Source: Ornithinicoccus sp045032955
Lineage (GTDB): Bacteria > Actinomycetota > Actinomycetes > Actinomycetales > Dermatophilaceae
NCBI RefSeq assembly: GCF_045032955.1
Contig: NZ_JBJFZU010000006.1
Span: forward strand, 1-64,000
DNA length: 64,000 nucleotides
Direction of reading: 5' to 3'
The notes below the pieces were generated by a model that searched no databases, had not been told where the DNA came from, and saw only the letters and a list, made by a program, of their open reading frames with translations. Positions 8,532-16,904 of the stretch are shown here, in pieces; within the stretch, counting starts at the first letter, position 1; every line of letters starts with the position of its first letter. Position numbers and translations under genes: made by a program.

Positions 8532-9637
8532 CAGATCTCCATCCCGAACTGCGCGTTGAAGCGCACGTCACCCTCGATCATCTCCCGCATGTCCGAGATC
8601 CCGTGGCGGAACATCGCGGTCCGCTCCACCCCCATGCCGAAGGCGAAACCCTGGTAGCGCTCGGGGTCCACCCCGCAGGCGCGCAGCACGTTGTGGTTCA
8701 CCATCCCGCAGCCGCCCCACTCGATCCAGCCGGTGCCGCCACAGGTCCGGCACGGGGAGGCGGTCGGCTCACCCCGGCAGACGAAGCAGCGGAAGTCCAT
8801 CTCCGCGCTGGGCTCGGTGAACGGGAAGTAGTTCGGGCGCAGGCGGCTCACGATGCCCGGGCCGAACATCCCCTCGGCCAACCGGTCCAGGGTCCCCCGC
8901 AGGTGCGCCATCGTCAGGCCCTCGTCGATGGCGATGCCCTCCATCTGGTGGAAGACCGGGGTATGCGTGGCGTCAAGCTCGTCGGTGCGGTACGTCTTGC
9001 CGGGGCACGCGACGTAGAGCGGCACACCCCGCTCCAGCAGCGCCCGCGCCTGCACCGGAGAGGTGTGCGTGCGCAGCACCAGGCCGGCCTCCGGGGGGTC
9101 CACGAAGAAGGTGTCCTGCATCTGCCGGGCCGGGTGGTCCTTGTCGAAGTTGAGCGCGTCGAAGTTGAACCACTCGGCCTCGACCCCGGGGCCGTCCGCG
9201 ATCTCCCAGCCGAGGCCGACCATCACGTCGGCCATCCGCTCCGCGGTGACGGTGAGCACGTGCCGCCGGCCCAGCGACCGGCGCCCCGGGGCCAGCGTCA
9301 GGTCCCTTGCCTCGTCGACCAGGATCCGCTCGTCGCGCTCGGCCTCGAGCTCCGTCTGGCGGGCGGACAGCGCCTGGTTGACCCGTCCGCGGGCCTGACC
9401 GACGAGCTTGCCCGCGGCCGCCTTGTCCTGCGGGGCGAGTCCGCCGATCGCACGGTTGGCGAGGGCCAGCGGGGACCGCTCGCCGGCGTGCGCGAGCCGG
9501 GCGTCCTTCAGCCCCTCGAGGTCGGCGGCGGACCCGATCGCGGTCAGCGCGTCGGTCACCTGCTGCTCGATCGTCTCCGGGACCGGCGCTCCGGGCTCCG
9601 GGGCGTCATGGTCGTCGGTGCGCTGAGGTTCGGACAC
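8531..9637 (-). CDS. pheS: Phenylalanyl-tRNA synthetase alpha subunit
   Basis: Catalytic subunit of PheRS, class II. An N-terminal coiled coil (residues ~20-100) is followed by motif 2 (CPGKTYRTDELDATHTPVFHQMEG) and motif 3 (GFAFGMGVERTAMF). A Cys-rich insert CRGEPTASPCRTCGGTGW is typical of the actinobacterial type. The start is GTG at 9637, seven bases behind TACACT (9650-9645), which predicts a leaderless pheST mRNA. That leaves no room for a T-box or pheM-type attenuator. A 22-bp tandem repeat lies upstream of the promoter. Confidence 0.97.
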   Translation of the reverse strand: MSEPQRTDDHDAPEPGAPVPETIEQQVTDALTAIGSAADLEGLKDARLAHAGERSPLALANRAIGGLAPQDKAAAGKLVGQARGRVNQALSARQTELEAERDERILVDEARDLTLAPGRRSLGRRHVLTVTAERMADVMVGLGWEIADGPGVEAEWFNFDALNFDKDHPARQMQDTFFVDPPEAGLVLRTHTSPVQARALLERGVPLYVACPGKTYRTDELDATHTPVFHQMEGIAIDEGLTMAHLRGTLDRLAEGMFGPGIVSRLRPNYFPFTEPSAEMDFRCFVCRGEPTASPCRTCGGTGWIEWGGCGMVNHNVLRACGVDPERYQGFAFGMGVERTAMFRHGISDMREMIEGDVRFNAQFGMEI

Positions 9638-9708
9638 GAGCGCCAGTGTAGGTGGGCGGGCCCGACCGGATCGACCGGGTTATCGGGGGCATACCGGAGG
9701 GAGCACAG

Positions 9709-9768
9709 CGCTCGCCCGGTCGGTGCACAACGCTCGCCCGGTCGGTGCAGAACGCTCGCCCGGTCGGT
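9709..9768. repeat. 22-bp tandem repeat, almost three copies
   Basis: Three head-to-tail units start at 9709, 9731 and 9753; each begins CGCTCGCCCGGTCGGT. The first two differ by a single base and the third is cut at its end by the trmH-family stop codon. The array fills most of the gap between that gene and the pheS promoter. No hairpin within a unit is strong. It could be slipped-strand DNA or a regulator-binding array for pheS; nothing in the sequence decides this. Confidence 0.85.
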
Positions 9769-10577
9769 CAGGGGCGGGCGGCGGAGGCGTGCAGGCACAC
9801 GGTGGCGGCCATCGCGAGGTTGAGCGACTCGGCCCGGCTGATCGGGATCGACACGACGTCGTCGCAGCCCTGCAGCACCTCGGGCGGCAGCCCCCAGGCC
9901 TCGTTCCCCATCACCCAGGCGTGCGGACCGCCCAGGTCCGCGTCCGGCAACGGCGTGCCGCCGGAGGCGTCGGCCGCCAGCAGCCGGATGCCGCGCGCCC
10001 GGCACGCGGCGAGCAGCTCGGCGGCGGGTGTCCCCACGCTCACCGGCAGGTGGAAGAGGGCGCCCACGGTGGAGCGCACCACCTTCGGGTTGTGCACGTC
10101 CACGGAGGCCTCGCTCACCAGCACCGCCGCGGCACCGAAGGCGCTGGCCCCGCGCAGCACCGTGCCCGCGTTCCCGGGGTCGCGCACGTGCGTCAGCACG
10201 ACGGCGAAGCCCGCGGGACCCACCGCGTCCAGGGCGACGTCCAGGGGCACGTCCACCCTGTCCGCCACCGCGACCATGCCCTGGGGCGCACCGGTGTCCC
10301 CCATCGCCGCGAGCACCTCGTCGGTGCACCGCCAGGTGGGGACCCCCGCCGCCTCGACCGCCTCGACGATGTCGGGGTGGCGCTGCAGCGCGGCATCGGT
10401 GAGGTAGCACGCCCGGGCGGAGCCGGCGGCGTGCGTCAGCAGCTCACGCACCGCCTGCGGGCCCTCCACCAGGAAGGTGCCGGAACGGTCCCGGACAGCA
10501 CGACGCCCCAACGCGGCCACCTGCCGGACGCGCTCGCTACGGGGGGTGACCAGCAGCGGTGCGTCGGCGGCGCTCAT
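9768..10577 (-). CDS. TrmH-family RNA 2'-O-methyltransferase
   Basis: SpoU/TrmH-type knotted methyltransferase of 269 residues, predicted to methylate ribose in rRNA or tRNA with S-adenosylmethionine. An N-terminal RNA-binding region (to about residue 95) is followed by the SPOUT core with motif 1 LTHVRDPGNAGTVLR, motif 2 VMGNEAWGLPPEV and motif 3 SIPISRAESLNLAMAA. Its position just downstream of rplT is conserved in many actinobacteria. The start at 10577 has no strong ribosome binding site. It is 25 bases after the rplT stop and probably cotranscribed with it. Confidence 0.92.
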   Translation of the reverse strand: MSAADAPLLVTPRSERVRQVAALGRRAVRDRSGTFLVEGPQAVRELLTHAAGSARACYLTDAALQRHPDIVEAVEAAGVPTWRCTDEVLAAMGDTGAPQGMVAVADRVDVPLDVALDAVGPAGFAVVLTHVRDPGNAGTVLRGASAFGAAAVLVSEASVDVHNPKVVRSTVGALFHLPVSVGTPAAELLAACRARGIRLLAADASGGTPLPDADLGGPHAWVMGNEAWGLPPEVLQGCDDVVSIPISRAESLNLAMAATVCLHASAARP

Positions 10578-10602
10578 GCGTCGGGGCGTCGCGGAAAAGC
10601 GG

Positions 10603-10980
10603 TCAGGCGGCGGACTCGGCACCGGTCGGCACGTTGGCCCGGGACAGCTCGACGAGCGCGGCGAAGGCCGCCTCGTCGTGCACCGCCAGCTCGGCCAGCA
10701 TGCGCCGGTCGACCTCGACACCGGCGGCCTTCAGGCCCTGGATGAACCGGTTGTAGGTCATCCCGTTGGCGCGGGCGCCGGCGTTGATGCGCTGGATCCA
10801 CAGGCGACGGAAGTCACCCTTGCGGGCCTTGCGGTCGTTGTAGCTGTAGACCAGCGAGTGGGTGACCTGCTCCTTGGCCTTGCGGTAGAGCCGGCTCCGC
10901 TGTCCGCGGTAGCCGCTCGCGCGCTCCAGGACGACCCGGCGCTTCTTGTGGGCGTTGACCGCCCGCTTCACGCGTGCCAC
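10603..10980 (-). CDS. rplT: 50S ribosomal protein L20
   Basis: Ribosomal protein L20, needed for early 50S assembly. The 125-residue basic protein begins MARVKRAVNAHKKRR and has the conserved GYRGQRSRLYRKAKEQV and RRLWIQRINAGARANGMTYNRF blocks. It is the third gene of infC-rpmI-rplT, 59 bases after rpmI. The C-terminal tail after VELSRANVP is short and acidic. Confidence 0.98.
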   Translation of the reverse strand: MARVKRAVNAHKKRRVVLERASGYRGQRSRLYRKAKEQVTHSLVYSYNDRKARKGDFRRLWIQRINAGARANGMTYNRFIQGLKAAGVEVDRRMLAELAVHDEAAFAALVELSRANVPTGAESAA

Positions 10981-11039
10981 GTGAGTACTCCTTGACTAGT
11001 TCGGGGGGTGGGGAAGAACAGAGGGGTGCAGGTGCACGG

Positions 11040-11234
11040 TCAGAGACCGAGCATCCTCTTCACCCGGCGGACGTCGGCCTCGGCGACCGGCTTGTCGTTC
11101 ACGAGACGACGGGCGGCGGAGCTCGTGCGCTCCTGGAACTTGTGCACGTGGCGCGCACGCTGGTGCATGAGCTTGCCGCTCCCGGTCACGCGGAAACGCT
11201 TCTTCGCCCCGCTGTGGGTCTTCATCTTCGGCAT
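11040..11234 (-). CDS. rpmI: 50S ribosomal protein L35
   Basis: Ribosomal protein L35, 64 residues, with the family start MPKMKTHSGAKKRFR and the ending RRVKRMLGL. It sits between infC and rplT as in nearly all bacteria. A purine-rich ribosome binding site (GAAGGAGAT) precedes the ATG. Confidence 0.98.
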   Translation of the reverse strand: MPKMKTHSGAKKRFRVTGSGKLMHQRARHVHKFQERTSSAARRLVNDKPVAEADVRRVKRMLGL

Positions 11235-11318
11235 GGGCCGATCTCCTTCATCTCGTCGCGCCCGGGCGTCCGGGCGTGGTCTGGTCTGCGTCGCGACGGG
11301 CGCCCTGCGCCCGTCGCC

Positions 11319-11942
11319 TCACGGCGCGTCGGTGGTGGTGACGGACTCGTCCGTGGCGGCGTCCTGCGTCTCACCGGAGGCGGAGGAGCGCTCCTCCTCC
11401 TCCTCGCGGCGCTTGGCCTGCCGCACGGACGCCTTCTTCTTGGCCGGCCCGATGACCATGACCATGTTGCGCCCGTCCTGCTTGGGGGCGCTCTCCACGA
11501 AGCCCAGCTCGGCGATGTCCTCGGCCAGGCGCTGCAGCAGGCGGAACCCGAGCTCGGGTCGCGACTGCTCGCGGCCGCGGAACATGATGGTCACCTTGAC
11601 CTTGTCGCCGCCCTTGAGGAACCGCTCGACGTGGCCCTTCTTGGTGCCGTAGTCGTGGTCGTCGATCTTGGGACGGAGCTTGATCTCCTTGATGACCGTG
11701 TTGATCTGGTTCTTCCGGGCTTCACGGGCCTTCATGGCGGCTTCGTACTTGAACTTGCCGTAGTCCATGAGCTTGGCGACCGGCGGACGCGCCATCGGGG
11801 CGACCTCGACGAGATCGAGGTCGGCCTCGGCCGCCAGTCGCAACGCGTCCTCGACGCGCACGATGCCGACCTGTTCCCCGTTGGGACCCACCAACCGCAC
11901 TTCCGGGACCCGGATGCGGTCGTTGATGCGAGGCTCGCTGAT
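11319..11942 (-). CDS. infC: Translation initiation factor IF-3 with ATC start codon
   Basis: IF-3 checks start-codon pairing in the 30S ribosome. The protein (207 residues) begins ISEPRINDRIRVPEV; both halves are present, with the N-domain PVAKLMDYGKFKYE motif, the basic linker and the C-domain FRGREQSRPELG. No ATG or GTG is available at the conserved start. A strong ribosome binding site, GAAGGAG, ends seven bases before an ATC codon at 11942, which I take as the start. AUU serves this role in E. coli and allows IF-3 to repress its own synthesis. An acidic, Ser/Thr-rich tail of about 35 residues is extra. Confidence 0.93.
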   Translation of the reverse strand: MSEPRINDRIRVPEVRLVGPNGEQVGIVRVEDALRLAAEADLDLVEVAPMARPPVAKLMDYGKFKYEAAMKAREARKNQINTVIKEIKLRPKIDDHDYGTKKGHVERFLKGGDKVKVTIMFRGREQSRPELGFRLLQRLAEDIAELGFVESAPKQDGRNMVMVIGPAKKKASVRQAKRREEEEERSSASGETQDAATDESVTTTDAP

Positions 11943-11991
11943 GTGCCTGCTCCTTCGTCGTCGTATGTCCAGACGACCCCGGACACCAGAA

Positions 11992-12023
11992 AGGCCTCCT
12001 GGCACCTGGTGCGCAAGAGGCCT
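11992..12023 (-). promoter_or_regulatory. Hairpin in the infC leader (possible attenuator)
   Basis: AGGCCTC (minus strand 12023-12017) pairs perfectly with GAGGCCT (11998-11992), and an inner stem GCACC/GGTGC lies between. On the minus strand the hairpin is followed by TTTCT. It ends about 50 bases before the infC ATC start. It looks like a weak intrinsic terminator or protein-binding leader; ribosomal-protein leaders that bind L20 occur before infC in other bacteria, but I cannot match a known family. Confidence 0.5.
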
Positions 12024-12223
12024 GTCCCTCGGTCCGGCCGCACGGTCCCTCGCGGTTCACGCGTGGGCCGGTCGTCCGTCGGCGTCCCGTGGGACACCGG
12101 ACCGTTGGACCCGGCGGCCGGGGGCCGTCGCGGGTGGGGGCATGGCCCCTCTTGCACGTCCATACCCTGACGCGCTCACCTCGCTCGAGGCGGTCGCGCA
12201 GGATCCGGACTGGTCGTACATCC

Positions 12224-12229
12224 ATGGTA
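12224..12229 (-). promoter_or_regulatory. Candidate -10 box for infC-rpmI-rplT
   Basis: TACCAT on the minus strand, about 280 bases before the infC start and directly after the terminator of the subtilase gene. No clear -35 hexamer is seen. If used, it gives a long leader that contains the 11992-12023 hairpin. The rest of the 11943-12334 gap shows no gene. Confidence 0.3.
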
Positions 12230-12241
12230 GCAGAACGGCGA

Positions 12242-12282
12242 CGGTGGCCCGCCCCGACCACGAGGGTCAGGACGGGCCACCG
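12242..12282 (-). terminator. Terminator of the subtilase gene
   Basis: CGGTGGCCCG (12242-12251) and CGGGCCACCG (12273-12282) form a perfect 10-bp stem, with an inner GACC/GGTC pair. There is no T-run, which is usual for actinobacterial terminators. It lies just downstream of the subtilase stop and upstream of the infC promoter region. Confidence 0.7.
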
Positions 12283-12334
12283 CCGGTGTCTGCGTCGTCG
12301 TCCCGGGTCACCGGGACGTGACGTACGACCTGCC

Positions 12335-15300
12335 TCAGCAGCCGATCTCGCGGAGGGCGAAGTCCTCCGTCACGATCCGGCCGCGCGGCACCCGGACGTC
12401 GTCGACGGTCGGACGGTAGCCGTCCTTCGCCACGATCGTCTGGTACCGACCGGTGAGGATCCAGTACGCGTAGGACCCCTCGGTGTCGGTGATCAGGCTG
12501 TAGCCCGGGTGGTCCTGGTTGCCGTTGGTCTTCGTCATGTCGACGACGGCCCCCGGCAGACCGGTCTCGGAGCCGTCGCACGCGACGCCCTCCACCATGC
12601 CCTGGATCTTGCCCCAGTTGTTCGGGGGCGTGACGTGCATGGTGACCGGGATCGTGTCGAACGACTGCGGGGTGTTGGCCCGCACGTCGATCCCGGCGGT
12701 GTAGTCGCCCGGCTGGGCGACGTTGGCGTCGGTGGTGACGGTGACCCGCACCCGCTCACCCGGCTCGAGGGTGAACTCCATCGGGTCGACCGTCAGCCAG
12801 TCCACGTCCGCGGCGCTGGACCCGCAGTCGTCGTAGCCGGGCAGGTGCTCGGCGACGTCGATCGGGGTGAAGCCCCCGGTGGAGCCGCCGACCTTGGCGA
12901 TGCCGCAGGCCATGCCACCGCGGTAGACCGCGGCGCTGCTGGCGGGCATCTCCACCCAGTCACCGGAGGCGCCGTCGAACGCGAAGCTCGCGTTGGTGAC
13001 GGCACCACCCTGGACCCCGCCGTTGACGACCAGCTGGCCGTTCGCGGCGGAGGCCTGGGCGGCCCAGTGGTCGGCCGGGGCGTCCGGCAGCTCGCTCCAG
13101 CTGTCGGCGTCCGGGTCGTAGGCGTAGGAGTCGGTGATCCCGGCGCTGCCCGGGTTGCCACCCGAGCACACGACCTGGCCGTCGACTCCGCCGCAGACGA
13201 CGAAGGCCGCCGCGACCGGGTAGTCGGCCAGCTGCTGCCAGCTGTCGCCGGCGGCGTCGTAGGCCATCACGGTGTCGCTCATCGGGGTGCAGTCCGCAGT
13301 GGTGCAGCCGCCCACCGAGTACAGCATCCCGTCGAGCACCGCGGTCCCGGCGGCCGAGCGGGCCTCCGGGGCGTCCGCGACCTGCGCCCAGGCGTCGGCC
13401 GCCGGGTCGTAGGTGTAGGTGGCGTCCGAGACGCCGCCGTCCACCCAGCCACCGGTGACCACGATCTGACCGTTCACCGCGCCGGCGGTGATGGCCGAGG
13501 CAGCCTCCGGCAGCGGAGCCGCCGCGACCCACTCCATACCGGCCGCGTCGTAGCGGTTGACGTCGGCGAAGGCCGCCGAGCCGGTGGTACCGCCCAGCGT
13601 GTACCAGTCACCGTCCAGGTTCACCACGCGGTTGTCCATGGTGACCCGGGGGTAGTTGCCCAACGGGGTCCACGGGTCGGCCGCGACGCGGACCGGGTCG
13701 GCAGCTCCGGTGCTGCCGAACATGCCGCTCTGGCCGGCGGACAGCGAGGTCTCCACGTCGAGCGTGATGACCTCACCCCCGTCGCCCTCGTAGCTGGCGC
13801 CCATCTGCTCGGTGGAGCCGTCGGCCCGCAGGATGGTGAAGTCACCGGCCTGCTCGGACAGCTCTACCTCGGCCGAGCCGGAGCCCGTGTTGTTCACCCA
13901 GAACCGGTGGTCCCGGGTGGAGCCGAGGGGCTGGTAGACCTCGATCTCGGTCTCGTCGACGACGACGAAGCCCGAGCCCAGGGTGAAGTCCGCCCGGACC
14001 GTGTCCGATGCGGCGACGGTGACGTCCTGCGTGACCGAGGAGAACCCGCGGGCCGAGGCCTCGAACGGGTGCGTGCCCGGGCTCTGCGAGAACAGCCAGT
14101 AGAAGCCGTCGTCCAGGTTCTCGTCGGACGGGGTCGCGGTCGTGGTGCCGGACTCCTCCGGGGCGTCGACGTTGGTGACCGTCGCGCCGACGACACCCTC
14201 GCCGTCCTCTTCGCCGTAGACGTTGCCGACCACGTAGCCGCCGTCACCGGTGGGGGCACAGGCGCGGTTGCCGACGAAGACGTCGTCCACCTGCCACCAC
14301 CAGTCGTAGTCACCCTGCAGGTAGTGGAAGGCGACCTTCACGTCGCCCTCCCCGGCAGCCTCCTCGAGGGGGACGGTGACCTCGTTCGGCCCACGCACGG
14401 AGGCGTCCTGGGTCAGGACGGTGCTCCAGGTCTCGCCGCCGTCGACGCTGAGCTCGACGTTGGCCTGGTCGTCGCCGAGGTGCCAGTAGTCCTGGCTGAA
14501 GCCGACGACCGGGTTGCTCAGCTCCGACATGTCCACGCTGGGCGTGACGAGGCTGGTGTCCTGCGCGCCGGCGGACCCGTAGAAGTCGGAGTCCACGGTG
14601 GCGAAGCCGCCCTCACCACCGGTCAGGTTGCCGTTCGCGCCGGGGTCGTCGAAGGCCCAGACCTCACCGGTCTCGGCGTGGTCGACGACCTCCCAGCCCT
14701 CGGGCAGCGAGCCGGAGTCGAAGGACTCGGTCACGCCGTCCACGTCGTAGGCATACCCCGGGGCGACGCAGGTGTTGGCGTCGACCGGGACGGCCACGTC
14801 ACCGGTGCCACCCGCGCTGACCTCGACGGTCGGGGCGGTGTAGCCCGGGTACTGGACCTGGACCTCCAGCTCGAAGGTCTCACCCTCGGGCAGGTCCAGG
14901 CTGTACTCCCCGGTCTCCGGGTCGGTGTAGGTGGCCACCGGGGTGCCCTCCGCGGACACCCGGGCGTACAGCGGGAAGCCGTACCCGGAGCCGTCGGTGA
15001 CGGTGCCGGTCACGGTGCCGCTCTCGACGGTCTCCAGCGCGGCGTTGACCGTGGCGGTCTCACCGGGGCTGATCGTGACGTCCGCCGTCTGGGTGGCGTA
15101 GCCGAACCGGCTCATGGTGAGCTCGTAGTCGCCCGCCGAGAGCACCGCGTTGTAGGCGCCCTCGTCGTTGGTGACCGCGGTCCGCTCGATCGGGCCGATG
15201 ATGTCGACCGTGACGTCGGCCAGCGGGTCACCGGTGGAGGCGTCGGTGACGACACCCTCCAGCTCGCCGCTGTCACCGATCGGGGCTGCGTTCATCAGCT

Positions 15301-16714
15301 CGAGCGCGTCCAGGCGCCCCTCGCCGAAGACGTTGTTGTTCTCCACGGTGCCGCCGCACTGCAGGTCCTCGGTGTCGATGGCGGTGCCGTTGAGCAGGTT
15401 GCGGGTGCCCTCCACGTCACCGGCCAGGGCCGGCGCGCCGGACCAGGCCAGCGCCACGGCGCCCGCGACGTGCGGAGAGGCCATCGAGGTCCCGCTGTAG
15501 TTGGCGTACCCGTTGCCCGGGACGGAGGACCGGACGTTGCTGCCCGGCGCCGAGATGTTCGGCTTGATCGTCCCGTCCTGGCCGGCGCCCCGGCTCGAGG
15601 TGCCGGAGATCGTGTGGCCGCTGTTGTAGTTGCCGACCGAGTAGCTGATGATCCGGCTACCGGGCGAGCCGGAGGTCTCGCAGCCCGACCCGCTGTTGCC
15701 GTTGGCGAACACGCCGAACTGGCCGCTGGCGGCCCAGGCCTCGATGATGTCCTCCATGAAGGGGGCGTTCGAGGGCGCGGTGGTACCCCAGCTGTTGTTG
15801 ATGACGTGCGGACGCTTGCTCACGTCCGGGTTCTCCCCCTCCAGGTCGCGCGGCTCCAGCATCCACTCGCCGGAGTTGATCAGCGCGGCGTCCGAGGGGC
15901 AGCAGCCGTTGGCCGCGATCCAGGTGGCACCGGGGGCCACCCCGATCTGGTTGTCCCCACCGTCGTCGCCGATCATCGTGCCGGTGACGTGGCTGCCGTG
16001 CCCGTCGGTGTCCGCGGGCTCGTCGGGGGAGGTCCCGGCGGCGTCGAACCAGTTGTAGTCGTGGTCGAAGGTGCCATCCCCGTTGTTGCCGCGGTACTGG
16101 TTGACCAGGGCGGGGTGGTCGAACTGGGCACCGGTGTCGATGGAGGCCACGACGATGCCCTCGCCCCGGATCCCCAGCTCGTCCCAGACCTGCGGGGCGT
16201 TGATGTCGTCGATGCCCCACTCCGTCGCGAGAGGAGCCATCTCGGGCTCGGCGGGCTCCAGGTCGGGGACCTCGATCTCCACCGTGGGATAGATCCCTTC
16301 CACCCCGCTGCTGGCGGCGAACGAGGTGACCATCTCGGCGTCGGCCGCGTCCACGCGGACGGAGTTGGTCGCCCAGAAGGCCTCGTAGTCCACGCCGTCG
16401 GCGTCGAGCTGCTCGCGCAGCCCCGCCTGGCTGGACTCGGCCGATGCCTTCAGGGCGTCCACCACGGCTTGACCGCGCTTGTCCCAGTCGGCGATGGTGT
16501 CGAACTGGCTCATGTCCGGCCGGTCGGCGAAGCGGACCCAGACCGCGGCTCGTCCATCACTCTCCAGCTGGCTCGTCACCTCCGCGTCAACGGTCGCTCC
16601 GAGCTCGGGGTCGTCCGGGGCTGCGGTGGCCGGCGCCGTGGCGGCCAGCCCCGAGGCCACGAGCGAGCCGGCGGCCATGATGGCCCACCAGCGTCGTCGA
16701 GGGTTCGGTTCCAT
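12335..16714 (-). CDS. Secreted multidomain subtilisin-like serine protease (S8)
   Basis: Exported protease of 1459 residues. Order: signal peptide (~1-32); propeptide-like region to ~165; S8 domain with Asp193 (SIDTGAQFDH), His239 (DGHGSHVTGT) and Ser410 (YSGTSMASPHVAGA); two carboxypeptidase-regulatory/Cna-B-like repeats (~515-680); a MAM-like jelly-roll region containing DWWWQVDDVFVG; another regulatory-like domain; about five kelch-type repeats (~1020-1290, GG doublets with YDPAADAW motifs); and a C-terminal regulatory-like domain. ATG 16714 has a GGAGAGGA binding site and a hydrophobic signal, so the longer open frame upstream is ignored. No LPXTG motif or membrane anchor is seen, so it is probably released. 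Confidence 0.92.
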   Translation of the reverse strand: MEPNPRRRWWAIMAAGSLVASGLAATAPATAAPDDPELGATVDAEVTSQLESDGRAAVWVRFADRPDMSQFDTIADWDKRGQAVVDALKASAESSQAGLREQLDADGVDYEAFWATNSVRVDAADAEMVTSFAASSGVEGIYPTVEIEVPDLEPAEPEMAPLATEWGIDDINAPQVWDELGIRGEGIVVASIDTGAQFDHPALVNQYRGNNGDGTFDHDYNWFDAAGTSPDEPADTDGHGSHVTGTMIGDDGGDNQIGVAPGATWIAANGCCPSDAALINSGEWMLEPRDLEGENPDVSKRPHVINNSWGTTAPSNAPFMEDIIEAWAASGQFGVFANGNSGSGCETSGSPGSRIISYSVGNYNSGHTISGTSSRGAGQDGTIKPNISAPGSNVRSSVPGNGYANYSGTSMASPHVAGAVALAWSGAPALAGDVEGTRNLLNGTAIDTEDLQCGGTVENNNVFGEGRLDALELMNAAPIGDSGELEGVVTDASTGDPLADVTVDIIGPIERTAVTNDEGAYNAVLSAGDYELTMSRFGYATQTADVTISPGETATVNAALETVESGTVTGTVTDGSGYGFPLYARVSAEGTPVATYTDPETGEYSLDLPEGETFELEVQVQYPGYTAPTVEVSAGGTGDVAVPVDANTCVAPGYAYDVDGVTESFDSGSLPEGWEVVDHAETGEVWAFDDPGANGNLTGGEGGFATVDSDFYGSAGAQDTSLVTPSVDMSELSNPVVGFSQDYWHLGDDQANVELSVDGGETWSTVLTQDASVRGPNEVTVPLEEAAGEGDVKVAFHYLQGDYDWWWQVDDVFVGNRACAPTGDGGYVVGNVYGEEDGEGVVGATVTNVDAPEESGTTTATPSDENLDDGFYWLFSQSPGTHPFEASARGFSSVTQDVTVAASDTVRADFTLGSGFVVVDETEIEVYQPLGSTRDHRFWVNNTGSGSAEVELSEQAGDFTILRADGSTEQMGASYEGDGGEVITLDVETSLSAGQSGMFGSTGAADPVRVAADPWTPLGNYPRVTMDNRVVNLDGDWYTLGGTTGSAAFADVNRYDAAGMEWVAAAPLPEAASAITAGAVNGQIVVTGGWVDGGVSDATYTYDPAADAWAQVADAPEARSAAGTAVLDGMLYSVGGCTTADCTPMSDTVMAYDAAGDSWQQLADYPVAAAFVVCGGVDGQVVCSGGNPGSAGITDSYAYDPDADSWSELPDAPADHWAAQASAANGQLVVNGGVQGGAVTNASFAFDGASGDWVEMPASSAAVYRGGMACGIAKVGGSTGGFTPIDVAEHLPGYDDCGSSAADVDWLTVDPMEFTLEPGERVRVTVTTDANVAQPGDYTAGIDVRANTPQSFDTIPVTMHVTPPNNWGKIQGMVEGVACDGSETGLPGAVVDMTKTNGNQDHPGYSLITDTEGSYAYWILTGRYQTIVAKDGYRPTVDDVRVPRGRIVTEDFALREIGC

Positions 16715-16770
16715 GAAGTTGTCCTCTCCATTCAGGATTGGCGGGCGGCAGGACGCCACCCACGCCCTCG

Positions 16771-16800
16771 ACGCTAGGGAGAGGTGACCTGGGAGGACAA
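16771..16800 (-). promoter_or_regulatory. Promoter of the subtilase gene
   Basis: On the minus strand TTGTCC (16800-16795) and TAGCGT (16776-16771) are 18 bases apart, giving a 5' leader of about 50 bases with a ribosome binding site. The layout equals that of the distal rRNA promoter in this window. Confidence 0.55.
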
Positions 16801-16904
16801 CGACAGGACGTGGACAAATCCTCGACGAACGGGGCAGTTGGCCGACAACCACCGGCGTCCGGGCAGCGGGCAACGCCGTCGCGTCCTCGGACCCGACGGC
16901 GCGC

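Noticed and set aside
9638..9710. T-box or pheM-like attenuator for pheST
   Set aside because: The -10 box lies only seven bases from the pheS start, leaving no leader.
12089..16777. Very long plus-strand open frame opposite the subtilase
   Set aside because: It is the shadow of a GC-rich gene: low-complexity Gly/Val/Arg product, no domain, while the minus-strand frame has a signal peptide and full S8 motifs.
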